From Chitinophagales bacterium (lineage in GTDB: Bacteria > Bacteroidota > Bacteroidia > Chitinophagales > Saprospiraceae): a stretch of 64,000 nucleotides of DNA. The stretch lies in the NCBI GenBank assembly GCA_013299105.1, contig JAAFJY010000004.1:260241-324240 (forward strand). The letters run 5' to 3'. This document shows positions 35,568 through 43,926 of the stretch, piece by piece. Position numbers and translations under genes: made by a program. How positions within the stretch are numbered: position 1 is the first letter of the stretch; the number at the start of each line of letters is the position of its first letter. Under the pieces are notes generated by a model that saw nothing but the letters and a program-made list of their open reading frames with translations, did not search any database and was not told where the DNA came from.

Positions 35568-35965
35568 TGTCGCTCGTACAAGTCTCCGGACTTGTACGGC
35601 TATATTTGCGTCTCTGACGCATGAAGGAGACTTGGCGACTTCTACGCAACATTTTGATAGTCAAATTTTTAATAAAAATTCGTGTAAGTTCTCAATACAT
35701 TTTTATAATTGCCATTTTCTCGTATTGCTTACCAAAGTGAGTTCACGAAAGCACGTTGGAAACGTGCAGCAGCCCGGTGTCGGTCAGAAGACCTGACACC
35801 AGCAAAATGCTCAATGTACGCTGGTTCACGGTCTCTGACCGGAACCGTCTTCCACGCGTTTGTAACGCGTAAACGGATATTTAAGGATTGAGAACTTACA
35901 AATTTGTCAAACGTCAGAGACGTGTAAATAATGGTACAAGCCTGGAGATTTTTACCAGCGCGCCG
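35568..35965. repeat. Nested inverted-repeat region (outer element)
   Basis: The left arm carries CGTACAAGTCTCCGGACTTG plus GCGTCTCTGACGC (35574-35624). The right arm carries ACGTCAGAGACGTGT and GGTACAAGCCTGGAGA (35910-35949). Read as reverse complements the arms align (CTCC-GGACTTGTAC...GTCTCTGACG). Between them sits the four-hairpin element with its own inverted ends, so one repeat seems to have inserted into another. Confidence 0.6.
35683..35900. repeat. Four-hairpin repeat element, copy 2
   Basis: The block is framed by a perfect 14-base inverted repeat, TGTAAGTTCTCAAT (35683-35696) and ATTGAGAACTTACA (35887-35900). The four palindromes lie at 35751-35767 (GCACGTTGGAAACGTGC), 35775-35801, 35823-35846 (GGTTC...GAACC) and 35854-35870 (ACGCGTTTGTAACGCGT). 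It corresponds to 29405-29574 read in reverse, with about 50 extra bases on the left. Confidence 0.75.
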
Positions 35966-36122
35966 CTCTATTTTCAACTGGGCACATCCTCTTTGAGACC
36001 TCAACACTCGCTTTTAGTGCTAAAAAACTGTGTTTTTTTGCTGTCCAAATTTTTGCCCTATCTTCAAAAGGCTTTATTTGTCAGCAAAATATGATCCAAA
36101 GCGGGAATTGCTGTCATGAAGA

Positions 36123-36620
36123 GTGAAAACTTCGGAGTGTTTGCCAAGCCAAAACCTGATTACAGGCAGCTGGAATGCAAGCCAGGCACTGAGCACCAGC
36201 GAGGGCTTGTTCACGCTCAAACTGCGTGCTACCAAGGACCAGCCTTTGAGTGAGGTGCTGAACATCTCCAGCCGCTTGACGGCACAAGAAGCTTATGGGG
36301 TATCTGATGAAATCATGGACCTGAAATTGAGCTTCAGCAAGACCATCGTCAGCGACCAAGCTCGCCTGGATCAAAACCAACCCAACCCATTCACAGAGGA
36401 GACTTTGATTGGTTTTTACCTGCCGAAAGCAGCGCAAGCCACGATCACGGTCCGCGATGTGAAAGGTGCTTTGATCTACCGCACCCAGGGTGACTATGCC
36501 AAGGGTATGAACCAGGTGAAGTTGGGCAAGCAGGAGTTGAAGGCAAGTGGGGTCTTGTACTATACGCTCGAAACTGAAGATTTTACCGCTACTAAGAAGA
36601 TGGTGGTGTTGACGAAGTGA
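36123..36620 (+). pseudogene. 3' remnant of a large T9SS-secreted surface protein
   Basis: An open frame of 165 codons starts with a GTG directly behind an in-frame TGA and has no signal peptide. Its first third (SWNASQALSTSEGLFTLKL...LSSRLTAQEAYG-like) looks like the end of a cohesin-like beta module. The rest is a textbook type IX sorting domain: LDQNQPNPFTEETLIGFYL, ATITVRDVKGALIYRTQGDY, GVLYYTLETEDFTATKKMVVL. A T9SS domain without an export signal or cargo cannot work, so I read this as the surviving 3' end of a much longer gene. The rest of that gene was probably lost when the repeats at 35568-35965 were rearranged. A good terminator still follows. Confidence 0.7.
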
Positions 36621-36654
36621 TGAAGCAATAAGTCAAAATCATCGGACATCAAGC

Positions 36655-36697
36655 AAGGGCCGTTCTTCGAAAGGGGGGACGGCCCTTTGGCGTTTTT
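36655..36697 (+). terminator. Intrinsic terminator after the T9SS remnant
   Basis: The stem AAGGGCCGT/ACGGCCCTT has a 15-base loop and is followed by TGGCGTTTTT. It also lies downstream of the oppositely oriented sterol-desaturase gene and could serve both. Confidence 0.75.
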
Positions 36698-36712
36698 CAC
36701 TACGTCAAATCT

Positions 36713-37597
36713 TTATTTCTCCAATTTTTTCGTCCAAGGAAATAAAAATTGCGCCTTGAATTCTTTTGGCATTTCCTCGTCGTGGTCGTAGCCCAACTCG
36801 ATGTTCGCGCCGTCGGTGGGCTCGTAGGCGGTTTTGAACAAATAGTCCCAAAGACTAAGTGAGATGCCAAAGTTTATGCCATAAGGGTGCCCTTCTGGCA
36901 ACGATTTGACGTGATGCCAGGCATGCATTTGTGGGTTGTTGAACAGGTAGCGCAGTGGGCCGAGTGGCACTTTGATGTTGGCATGGTTGAAATGCCCAAT
37001 GAAAGTGCCGATGATGTACACAAAAAAGAAATCCTGGATGCCAAAGCCGATCATGCCCAAGGGCAGGTACTCCAAGGTTCGGTAAACCACGTTCTCCATC
37101 CAATGGTAGCGCAGGTGGGTCGCAAAACCCAGTTCTTTGGCCGAGTGGTGTACTTTGTGGAATTCCCACAACCAGGGCACCCGGTGCAAAAGGCGGTGGA
37201 TATTCCAGTGGATGAAATCGCGCAAAACAAATAAAATGAGCAGTTGTACAAAAGTTGGCAAGGACTCAATGCGGATGGCTATCCAATTTTTTACTCCAAA
37301 ATTTTGCAGCAAAAAATCATTGAAAAAAGTCACGAACACATTGGTGATCGCATAAAAACCTATCAAAGAGAACAAGAAGTAATTGAAAAACATGTAAAAC
37401 ACATCAAGCCAAAAATCCTTTTTCATCTGCTTTTGACCTTTGCGCCAAGGCATTTTCCACTCCAGGAAGTAAAAAAACAGGGAAATACCAATCAGCCAAT
37501 AAAAATAGTTGCCCCAAGAAGGGCTTGTAATTTCGTGCAGCAGGTAACCCGCGTAACTCAGGTAGGAATCCAGGATGATGTTGAGGTATTTTTCCAT
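36713..37597 (-). CDS. Sterol desaturase / fatty acid hydroxylase family membrane protein
   Basis: A 294-residue integral membrane di-iron oxygenase. The histidine boxes are visible as HWNIHRLLHR, HKVHHSAKELGFATHLRYHW and MHAWHHVKSLPEGHPYG, set among four or more transmembrane segments. Members hydroxylate or desaturate lipids (sterols, carotenoids, fatty acids, ether lipids); which one applies here is unknown. The ATG at 37597 lies two bases after the MFS stop, so it is probably the last gene of the run that begins with the Crp/Fnr regulator. An alternative start at 37627 would overlap the MFS gene. Confidence 0.9.
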   Translation of the reverse strand: MEKYLNIILDSYLSYAGYLLHEITSPSWGNYFYWLIGISLFFYFLEWKMPWRKGQKQMKKDFWLDVFYMFFNYFLFSLIGFYAITNVFVTFFNDFLLQNFGVKNWIAIRIESLPTFVQLLILFVLRDFIHWNIHRLLHRVPWLWEFHKVHHSAKELGFATHLRYHWMENVVYRTLEYLPLGMIGFGIQDFFFVYIIGTFIGHFNHANIKVPLGPLRYLFNNPQMHAWHHVKSLPEGHPYGINFGISLSLWDYLFKTAYEPTDGANIELGYDHDEEMPKEFKAQFLFPWTKKLEK

Positions 37598-37599
37598 GA

Positions 37600-38814
37600 T
37601 TATGGTTGTTTTTGGATATAACGACATAGAATATAAACCGCTGAAAGAATGGTGAGCCCCCCAACCAATGCAACACTGCTAAATAAGCCCCACCAATCTG
37701 TGGAAAGACCAGTCAGTAGGGCACCAAGTGCATAACCTAAGTCACGCCACATGCGAAAGACCCCCAAGCTTTCAGCCCTCTGTTGAGGGGGAGTGAAGTT
37801 AGCGATTGCATTAAGAAAAGTTGGGTAAACCATTGCGGTACCCCAGCCCAAAGCCAATCCAATACCAGCAAAGGTGTAAAAATTTTGAGCCCAAATAGAG
37901 CTGATAATAGCCAAACCTTGTAAAAGCATACCCCAAAAAAGTAGGCTTTTCTTGGAATAAACATCTGACAGACTACCCGTGATCAGTTGGCTAAAACTCC
38001 AACTGATCGGATAAATGGCACACAAAAGTCCAATTTGGCTGAGATTGAAGCCCTTGCTAGCCAAAAGTAGAGGCCATATCCCCCATACCATGCCATCATT
38101 GAGGTTGTTGACGAAGCCAGCTTGGCTAATTGCTCCTAGGGAAGGATGACGAAATGTGGTGTCCCAAAATATAGATTTCAAAGGAGGCTGATTGCTATTT
38201 TGCTGTTCTTGACTTACATGCTGCTGGGTGTCTTTTAATAAGAATATACTTAAAAACAAGCCAATAATGGCAAACCCAATGCCCAGGTAGAAAGGAAAAG
38301 GCCGTACCCCATAATGGGAAGCGATCCAAGCACTCAAAAAAGCCACCAAACCCACTGCGAGATAACCAGTAAATTCATTGAGGCCTATGGCCAATCCCCG
38401 ATTTTTTTCGCCAACCAAGTCAATTTTCATCATTACCGCTGCGCTCCAACTGAAGCCCTGGTTAAATCCCAACAGTACATTGGCTACTATTACCCAGTTC
38501 CAGTCAGGCGCAAAGATCAGTAGAAAAGGCACTGGTAAAGCAAAAAACCATCCTAATACTAAAAGTCGCTTACGTCCGATGCGATTGGCCAATACACCTG
38601 CAAAATAGTTGCACAGGGACTTGGTCACTCCGAATGCAATGATAAAGGACAACATGGCGCTGGCCGACACCAAGCCAAATTCCTTTTTCGCTAACTCGGG
38701 CAAAATACTACGCTCTAGGCCGATCATGCCCCCCACAAAACCATTGATGAGTATTAGTAAGATAAATTGACCCGCGTTTTCGCGCAAGCCTAATCGTACT
38801 TTTGTATTGTTCAT
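37600..38814 (-). CDS. MFS transporter
   Basis: A 404-residue protein with twelve predicted transmembrane segments and the MFS motif LANRIGRKRLLVLGWFFALP between helices 2 and 3. A second-half equivalent, GSLSDVYSKKSLLFWGML, is also present. Substrate cannot be read from sequence. It begins four bases after the stop of the rhodanese-metallo-beta-lactamase gene and its stop nearly touches the next start, so translation is likely coupled. In this context export of a sulfur compound or uptake of a related anion is a reasonable guess only. Confidence 0.9.
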   Translation of the reverse strand: MNNTKVRLGLRENAGQFILLILINGFVGGMIGLERSILPELAKKEFGLVSASAMLSFIIAFGVTKSLCNYFAGVLANRIGRKRLLVLGWFFALPVPFLLIFAPDWNWVIVANVLLGFNQGFSWSAAVMMKIDLVGEKNRGLAIGLNEFTGYLAVGLVAFLSAWIASHYGVRPFPFYLGIGFAIIGLFLSIFLLKDTQQHVSQEQQNSNQPPLKSIFWDTTFRHPSLGAISQAGFVNNLNDGMVWGIWPLLLASKGFNLSQIGLLCAIYPISWSFSQLITGSLSDVYSKKSLLFWGMLLQGLAIISSIWAQNFYTFAGIGLALGWGTAMVYPTFLNAIANFTPPQQRAESLGVFRMWRDLGYALGALLTGLSTDWWGLFSSVALVGGLTILSAVYILCRYIQKQP

Positions 38815-38818
38815 TCAC

Positions 38819-39931
38819 TCAGGATTGGATGGCGCAGTAATTTCCACCTGCTTCTAGGTCAGAAAGCTGATGTTCAAAATGATTCCCATTGCAATTGATG
38901 CTTGAGATAAGCAAATAATTGGGTGGAGTTGGAGGATGTTTTTCCAAAATATTTTTGGCAAAAGCATCACGGGGTAGCGCAAGGACAGGTATTTTATCCT
39001 GTAACTCGGCCAAACTAGCTGCGATCAATCCTTGGTTGAGCGTGAGCGACTTGGCTTGATGAGCCGGAAGAATCAAAGTTTCTGGGTCTAGTAGTAATAT
39101 TTTTTGCAATGAATTGAATAAGTCATTGATTTTAAGTTGAATAGTTTGTTCGTCGGCCTTTAAATCTGGCCGCCCTATCCCATCGGTGAACAAGGTGTCG
39201 CCTGTCAACAGTGCTTGTTGGTTGAGCCAAAAGGAAATACTTTCATCCGTATGGCCAGGTGTATGTAGTATCCTGACTTGGCTGTAGCCGAAATTTATTG
39301 TATCCCCATCGCTGACTGGAGAGAAATTGAAGCCAACTGGCGCACGCTCGAACAGCAATAAATCAGCACCTGAGACGATTGCCAATTCCCTACTGCGGGA
39401 TATATAGTCAGCATGAATATGTGAATCACTAACATAGCGGATTTTCCACCCCCTTGACTGAGCAATTTGTTCATAGACATCAGGATCGAGGTTGGCATCA
39501 ATGACCATCGCCTCGTTTCCAGAACCAATCATGTAAGACAAACAGCCTTTGGCAATCCTGCGAATCTGGATGAGAGTGGTCAATTCACCACACTTGATTT
39601 CAGCTGTATTCCAGACATAGTTCCAGGCTTTGATGCCTCCCTCCAGCGAATAAGCTTCAAATCCCCTCTTTGCCAGTTCCTGTGCGACAAACAGGCTAAG
39701 TTTTCCTCCCCCACAATAAGTAAGGACTGGGACCTGTGGATTCAAAAAGAGTTGATCTAAACTACTAAAATCTCCGGTTTTGAATTGGTCATAGGCATCA
39801 AGGTGAAGGCTATTGGGTATGTGCCACTCTGCCCGCTCACTCATGGGCCGAATGTCGAGGATCGATAGTGGAAGTGTTGAGGAAAGCCATGAATTTAAGG
39901 CATTGGCATCAAGGGTTTTGATAGATTCCAT
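38819..39931 (-). CDS. Rhodanese-metallo-beta-lactamase fusion (CstB/persulfide-dioxygenase-like)
   Basis: A 370-residue protein with an N-terminal rhodanese domain (residues ~5-110, active-site loop CGGGKLS) and a C-terminal metallo-beta-lactamase domain. The metal motif is SHIHADYISRSRELA, the HxHxD(F/Y) form seen in CstB-like persulfide dioxygenases. It is followed by LHTPGHTDESISF, TGDTLFTDGIGRPD and ILPAHQAKS. All three ligands expected for the mononuclear iron (His, His, Asp) are kept. Domain order is rhodanese first, the reverse of most CstB proteins. It would oxidise or transfer persulfide sulfur. It sits between a Crp/Fnr regulator and an MFS transporter with very short gaps. The ATG at 39931 is preferred over 39958. 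Confidence 0.85.
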   Translation of the reverse strand: MESIKTLDANALNSWLSSTLPLSILDIRPMSERAEWHIPNSLHLDAYDQFKTGDFSSLDQLFLNPQVPVLTYCGGGKLSLFVAQELAKRGFEAYSLEGGIKAWNYVWNTAEIKCGELTTLIQIRRIAKGCLSYMIGSGNEAMVIDANLDPDVYEQIAQSRGWKIRYVSDSHIHADYISRSRELAIVSGADLLLFERAPVGFNFSPVSDGDTINFGYSQVRILHTPGHTDESISFWLNQQALLTGDTLFTDGIGRPDLKADEQTIQLKINDLFNSLQKILLLDPETLILPAHQAKSLTLNQGLIAASLAELQDKIPVLALPRDAFAKNILEKHPPTPPNYLLISSINCNGNHFEHQLSDLEAGGNYCAIQS

Positions 39932-40003
39932 TGGCTGTGCTTTGTTGAAAGATGACACAAAGCTCAGGGTTTGGTAGATAGCATCCTTTTACATTTGTTA
40001 AAT

Positions 40004-40570
40004 TCACTTCACAGCGGCTCTAATTCGGCTCAAACTGACCTGGGTTATCCCCAGGTAAGCCGCGATATGCTTAAGGGGTACTCTTTGCAAAAGATCGGGC
40101 ATGTCCTGGACCAATCGGTGGTAGCGCTCCTCTGCACTGTGAAACTGAAGGCTTTCCAGGCGGTTGACAGTATCTACATAACCCTGTTCAAAAATTTTAC
40201 GGAATAAACGCTCAATGCGAGGGTAGTCGTCATAAAGTGCAAATAGCCGAGCGGCTGAAATGGCAATGATCTCGGAATCCTCTAGAATCTGAATACCTTT
40301 TTGGCTGGGGCGTTGCGAAAACAGGCTTTCTACCCTGGCAATGATTTGATTTTCATGAGCAAAGTACTCGGTGATGTCATGTCCGTCTTTGTAGTAAAAA
40401 ATTCTTGCTAAGCCTTTCTGAATGAAATAAATGGTTTGACATGTATGGCCAATGGGTTGAAGGATGGTGTTCTTTTTGAATTCCTGCAAAGTAGATATGG
40501 CTAGGATTTGATTTTGTGCCTCTTGATTAAGTATTTGAAAAGGATTGAAAAAATGGATCAGGCTTTGCAT
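40004..40570 (-). CDS. Crp/Fnr-family transcriptional regulator
   Basis: A 188-residue regulator with an N-terminal cyclic-nucleotide-binding-type beta-roll (ILQPIGHTCQTIYFIQKGLARIFYY) and a short C-terminal helix-turn-helix (VPLKHIAAYLGITQVSLSRIRA). The Cys residues of Fnr iron-sulfur clusters are absent, so it is likely ligand-responsive in another way. It is the first gene of a four-gene run on this strand: regulator, rhodanese-MBL fusion, MFS, sterol desaturase. It probably controls the genes that follow. A terminator at 40651-40690 isolates it from the P460 gene upstream. Confidence 0.88.
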   Translation of the reverse strand: MQSLIHFFNPFQILNQEAQNQILAISTLQEFKKNTILQPIGHTCQTIYFIQKGLARIFYYKDGHDITEYFAHENQIIARVESLFSQRPSQKGIQILEDSEIIAISAARLFALYDDYPRIERLFRKIFEQGYVDTVNRLESLQFHSAEERYHRLVQDMPDLLQRVPLKHIAAYLGITQVSLSRIRAAVK

Positions 40571-40650
40571 AGCTGTTTGTTGTTCATTTGAGGAGTTGTC
40601 AAAGGTGAGGTTTTTTTGGTCAAAAGAAACAGCTTGAGATAGAGAAAAAG

Positions 40651-40690
40651 AAAAATGCCCATTAAGACTTTACTTGATGGGCATTTTTTT
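40651..40690 (-). terminator. Intrinsic terminator of the cytochrome P460 gene
   Basis: The stem AATGCCCAT/ATGGGCATT has runs of A and T on both sides, giving a U-run after the hairpin on the minus strand. It lies between the P460 stop at 40722 and the Crp/Fnr start at 40570. Confidence 0.85.
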
Positions 40691-40721
40691 GATTTGGAGT
40701 CTTTTTGTACTGACTTCAACC

Positions 40722-41207
40722 TCAATTCTTAGTAAACACGTAATCCAGGTTTTTGACCTTGGCGTGGCAGCCATTGCAAAGGTTAGAAGCATTGCGGCTG
40801 TTGATTTTACCACCTGAATCCAATTGAAACCATTCCCAGCCCTGGTGGTCAGAGTTGAAGCTGCCACCGCGTTTGACCATGCCAACCACGCCGTAGCCTT
40901 GAACTTCTTTCACCAAGATCGTACCCACTGGGTATTGGCCATTGCTCCCACGTTTGGCGTCTGCTTGTTTGATCCAGATGGTGCGAGCGCCATTGGAGTG
41001 GGCCCGGCCGTCATCGTTCAAGGCTTTGTCCAGTTTGCTAACCACGGTCCAAGTGCGGAAATTGTCAAAATCGGAGTCTTTCGCCACATACTCATTACTG
41101 GGTTGAGGATCTGGGTCGGAACCACCTGCGTTGTCATTTTCGCAGGCACTAAAAGCCATGATCAAAGTCCCCAAGAGGAGCGTGGCAAACAACATTTTCT
41201 TTTGCAT
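40722..41207 (-). CDS. Cytochrome P460-family lipoprotein
   Basis: A 161-residue lipoprotein (lipobox ending FSAC at residue 21) with a P460-type domain. VAKDSDFDNFRTWTVVSKLD, TIWIKQADAKRGSNGQYPVGTILVKE and the class I haem motif CNGCH near residue 144 are all visible. Proven P460 enzymes oxidise hydroxylamine or nitric oxide using a Lys-crosslinked c-type haem; many homologues have no proven activity. It would be exported and attached to a membrane. The gene is monocistronic, closed by the terminator at 40651-40690. On the minus strand TTG-N19-TAATTTG stands about 25 bases before the start and may be its promoter. Confidence 0.85.
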   Translation of the reverse strand: MQKKMLFATLLLGTLIMAFSACENDNAGGSDPDPQPSNEYVAKDSDFDNFRTWTVVSKLDKALNDDGRAHSNGARTIWIKQADAKRGSNGQYPVGTILVKEVQGYGVVGMVKRGGSFNSDHQGWEWFQLDSGGKINSRNASNLCNGCHAKVKNLDYVFTKN

Positions 41208-41530
41208 AGGTACGGTTTTGCTTACAAATTAAAGCCCGAACAAGGATTGCCAATGTCCGGGTGGGGACTATTTTGTTTAACCCCAGAAAACTTGGTTTGT
41301 TCTTGTCGTGTACTTTACAATTGCAGGTGCAAAAGCTACCTTTATCAGTCTATTGTCAAAAGTACTATCCTAAATTAACCTAAATTTTCGTTTGACTTAA
41401 TGAATGCTGCTTAGCTTTGCCACTGAAAAAAATGACCGGACGGAGCAAAGCTAGCGGTCATTTCTTGTCTATTGTGCGATGCGAGTAGGCTACCCATACC
41501 AAAACCATACCCGGTCCTGTAAAACCATCT
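41208..41530. other. Intergenic region with one hairpin
   Basis: Bases 41431-41462 form a hairpin AATGACCG/CGGTCATT with a run of seven A residues on the left. This would be a minus-strand terminator, although no minus-strand gene ends here. The region otherwise carries the divergent promoters of the P460 gene and the lipoprotein gene. Confidence 0.45.
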
Positions 41531-42424
41531 ATGCATTTCAAGTTTACTTCTCTTCATTTTTTTTTGGTCTTTTTTTTGACAGGCAGCTTGTTTTCCTGCG
41601 AACTGATCAATCCTGATGAACCCATTCCTGCTTTTTTGTACGTCAAACCCTTCCAATTCAGCGCTACTGGAAGCCAAGGGAGCGCCTCGCACAAGATCAC
41701 CGAAGTATGGGTTACTGTTGACGGAGATTTTTTGGGTGCTTACAATCTGCCTGCGGTGGTGCCCGTTTTGAAACAAGGTAAAGTCAATGCCCGCCTGGAA
41801 GCCGGTATCCGCGACAATGGTCGCAGCGCCACCCCGGAAATCTACCCTTTTTACCAGGTCGTGGAGCAAAGTTTAGACCTCAAACCCGATCGCCTGGACA
41901 CTTTGCGCCCACAAATTTCCTATAAGCCTGGCATCAAATTTGCACTGATCGATGATTTTGAAAGCGGATCCCACTCGTTTCAAACACTGGTGACGGGTGC
42001 TGACGCATCCCGCATGACGTTGAGCAGCAATCAGGTTTTTGAAGGAAGGGGAACGGGATTGATTCGCCTCAATGAAAAAAATCCAAGCGTGGAATTGGCC
42101 ACCACGCGCCGTTTCACCGGTTTTTTTGAAAAAGGCAATGCGGTTTACCTAGAACTGAATTACCAATCACAAGGCCCCGTAAGTTTCGGTGTGATCGGTT
42201 ATAAAAGTGGGGCCACCGCCGGACAAATCAGTTATGTTGCTGGTTTTAACCCGTCTGACAAGTGGAACAAAATTTATTTTAACCTTTCTGAAGCCATCGC
42301 AAGCAGCAAATTGGACGAATACCAGATCATACTGAATGCAACCTTACCCAAAAACGAAAATGGTACAAATTCTCGAACCGAAGCAGACATCCGAATCGAC
42401 AATATCAAGCTCATTTACTTCTGA
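41531..42424 (+). CDS. Exported lipoprotein of unknown function
   Basis: A 297-residue protein with a lipoprotein signal peptide (MHFKFTSLHFFLVFFLTGSLFSC; Cys at residue 23). Two beta-rich parts follow. The second (IDDFESGSHSFQTLV to RIDNIKLIYF, residues ~140-297) looks like a carbohydrate-binding-module-like jelly roll, with a central FDDF/IDDFE entry and a terminal IDNIKL. No catalytic motif is recognised. It is followed after 16 bases by the polyprenol-phosphate sugar transferase on the same strand. A role in exopolysaccharide assembly or anchoring is therefore possible but unproven. Confidence 0.75.
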   Translation: MHFKFTSLHFFLVFFLTGSLFSCELINPDEPIPAFLYVKPFQFSATGSQGSASHKITEVWVTVDGDFLGAYNLPAVVPVLKQGKVNARLEAGIRDNGRSATPEIYPFYQVVEQSLDLKPDRLDTLRPQISYKPGIKFALIDDFESGSHSFQTLVTGADASRMTLSSNQVFEGRGTGLIRLNEKNPSVELATTRRFTGFFEKGNAVYLELNYQSQGPVSFGVIGYKSGATAGQISYVAGFNPSDKWNKIYFNLSEAIASSKLDEYQIILNATLPKNENGTNSRTEADIRIDNIKLIYF

Positions 42425-42440
42425 GCAAGATTTTTATGCC

Positions 42441-43856
42441 ATGACGCGTACCCGCCAGCGCCACACCCGTTGGTATTGGGCGGCAGATTTTGGCGTGGCT
42501 TTGTTGGCTTGGGTTACTTTTTTTGCTTACCGCAAAATCACCGCAGGGGCCATTCCTTCCTTTGCATTGTTCCAGGACCCCAAACTCTGGCTGGGGGCCT
42601 CGGTGATTCCCAGCGCCTGGGTATTATTGTATTTTCTGTTTGACCAATACCAGGATATTTACCGTATTTCGCGTATTTCGGCCTTGGCACGTACTTTTTT
42701 CCTGAGCCTTTTAGGGGTAACGATCTTGTTTTTTGCCCTTTTGCTCGACGACCAGGTAAGCAATTACCAAGGTTATTACTCGTCCTTTGTCACTTTGTTT
42801 TTGTTGCAATTTGGCCTGACGGCCCTCAGCCGCATGGTTTTGCTGACGCGTGCCCACCGCCGACTGGGGGAGGGTAAAATCAGTTTCAATACCCTCATCA
42901 TCGGAGGTAATCAAAGTGCAGCAGAACTGTACAAGGAACTCGATACCCGCCCAAGCTTGGGTTATAATTTGCATGGTTTCATCGACTTGAATGGGGCCAC
43001 CCGCCGCGCTTTGAGCAAAAATTTGACTCAATTGGGCACCGTAGGCCAGCTTTCGCGCATCATCCAAGAGCGCAATATCGAAGAAGTGATCATTGCCATG
43101 GAAAACCACGAGCACGCCCAGGTACGCGATATTTTGAGCGTCTTGTTTGAGTTCAAAAGAAAAGTACAAGTCAGCATCATCCCCAGCAATTACGACATCA
43201 TGTTGGGTTTGGTGAAAATGAGTCAAGTATATGGTGCGGTGTTGATCCGCATCCGCCAGGACTTGATGCCGCGTTGGCAGGTGGCCATCAAACGGGTGAT
43301 CGACTTACTGGCTTCGAGTGTAATGTTGCTTTTGCTGTTGCCAGTATACGCCTACATTGCAATGCGGGTGAAAATGTCGTCCAAAGGCCCTATTTTCTAC
43401 CACCAAGAAAGGGTAGGGTTGAATGGAAAACCCTTTCACATCATCAAATTCCGCTCCATGTACCTGGATGCTGAGCACGGTGGCCCGCAATTGTCCAACG
43501 ATGGCGACCAAAGGGTTACGGCCTGGGGTGCGCTGATGCGCAAGTATCGCCTGGATGAGTTGCCACAGTTTTGGAACGTGCTCAGGGGCGATATGGCTTT
43601 GGTAGGGCCGCGTCCCGAACGCCAGTTTTACATCGACCAAATCGTGCCCCGTGCCCCACATTTTAAGCACTTGCTCAAGGTACGTCCAGGTATCACCTCA
43701 TGGGGGCAGGTAAAATACGGCTACGCCTCCAACGTAGACCAAATGATCCAACGCCTAAAATTTGACCTGCTTTACATCGAAAACATGTCCCTGGCCCTGG
43801 ATTTTAAAATCATGATTTACACGGTTTTGGTTTTGGTGCAGGGGAAGGGAAAGTGA
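42441..43856 (+). CDS. Polyprenyl-phosphate sugar-1-phosphate transferase (WcaJ/WbaP-like)
   Basis: A 471-residue membrane enzyme that starts exopolysaccharide or O-antigen synthesis by moving a sugar phosphate to undecaprenyl phosphate. Four N-terminal transmembrane segments precede a Rossmann-like CoA-binding_3 region (TLIIGGNQSAAELYKEL). The catalytic bacterial sugar transferase domain follows, with MRVKMSSKGPIFYHQERVG, FHIIKFRSMYLDAE, LRKYRLDELPQFWNVLRGDM-like and VGPRPERQFY motifs, and the final GITSWGQVKYGYA. The ATG at 42441 is used; upstream codons overlap the lipoprotein gene. No other glycosyltransferase genes follow. The ars operon lies convergent downstream. Confidence 0.93.
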   Translation: MTRTRQRHTRWYWAADFGVALLAWVTFFAYRKITAGAIPSFALFQDPKLWLGASVIPSAWVLLYFLFDQYQDIYRISRISALARTFFLSLLGVTILFFALLLDDQVSNYQGYYSSFVTLFLLQFGLTALSRMVLLTRAHRRLGEGKISFNTLIIGGNQSAAELYKELDTRPSLGYNLHGFIDLNGATRRALSKNLTQLGTVGQLSRIIQERNIEEVIIAMENHEHAQVRDILSVLFEFKRKVQVSIIPSNYDIMLGLVKMSQVYGAVLIRIRQDLMPRWQVAIKRVIDLLASSVMLLLLLPVYAYIAMRVKMSSKGPIFYHQERVGLNGKPFHIIKFRSMYLDAEHGGPQLSNDGDQRVTAWGALMRKYRLDELPQFWNVLRGDMALVGPRPERQFYIDQIVPRAPHFKHLLKVRPGITSWGQVKYGYASNVDQMIQRLKFDLLYIENMSLALDFKIMIYTVLVLVQGKGK

Positions 43857-43926
43857 AAATTGAGTGTGGGTTTGGGTGTGAGTTCGGGTGCGCAGAGACC
43901 CCGTCGCATCGCTGTCTTTGAGATCA

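Noticed and set aside
35548..35796. 82-codon open frame upstream of the T9SS remnant
   Set aside because: It is composed of the nested inverted repeats; its translation changes with each repeat and matches nothing.
35568..35965. Row of hairpins considered as a CRISPR array or integron attC set
   Set aside because: The palindromes differ from one another, have no regular spacers, and no integrase or cas gene is near.
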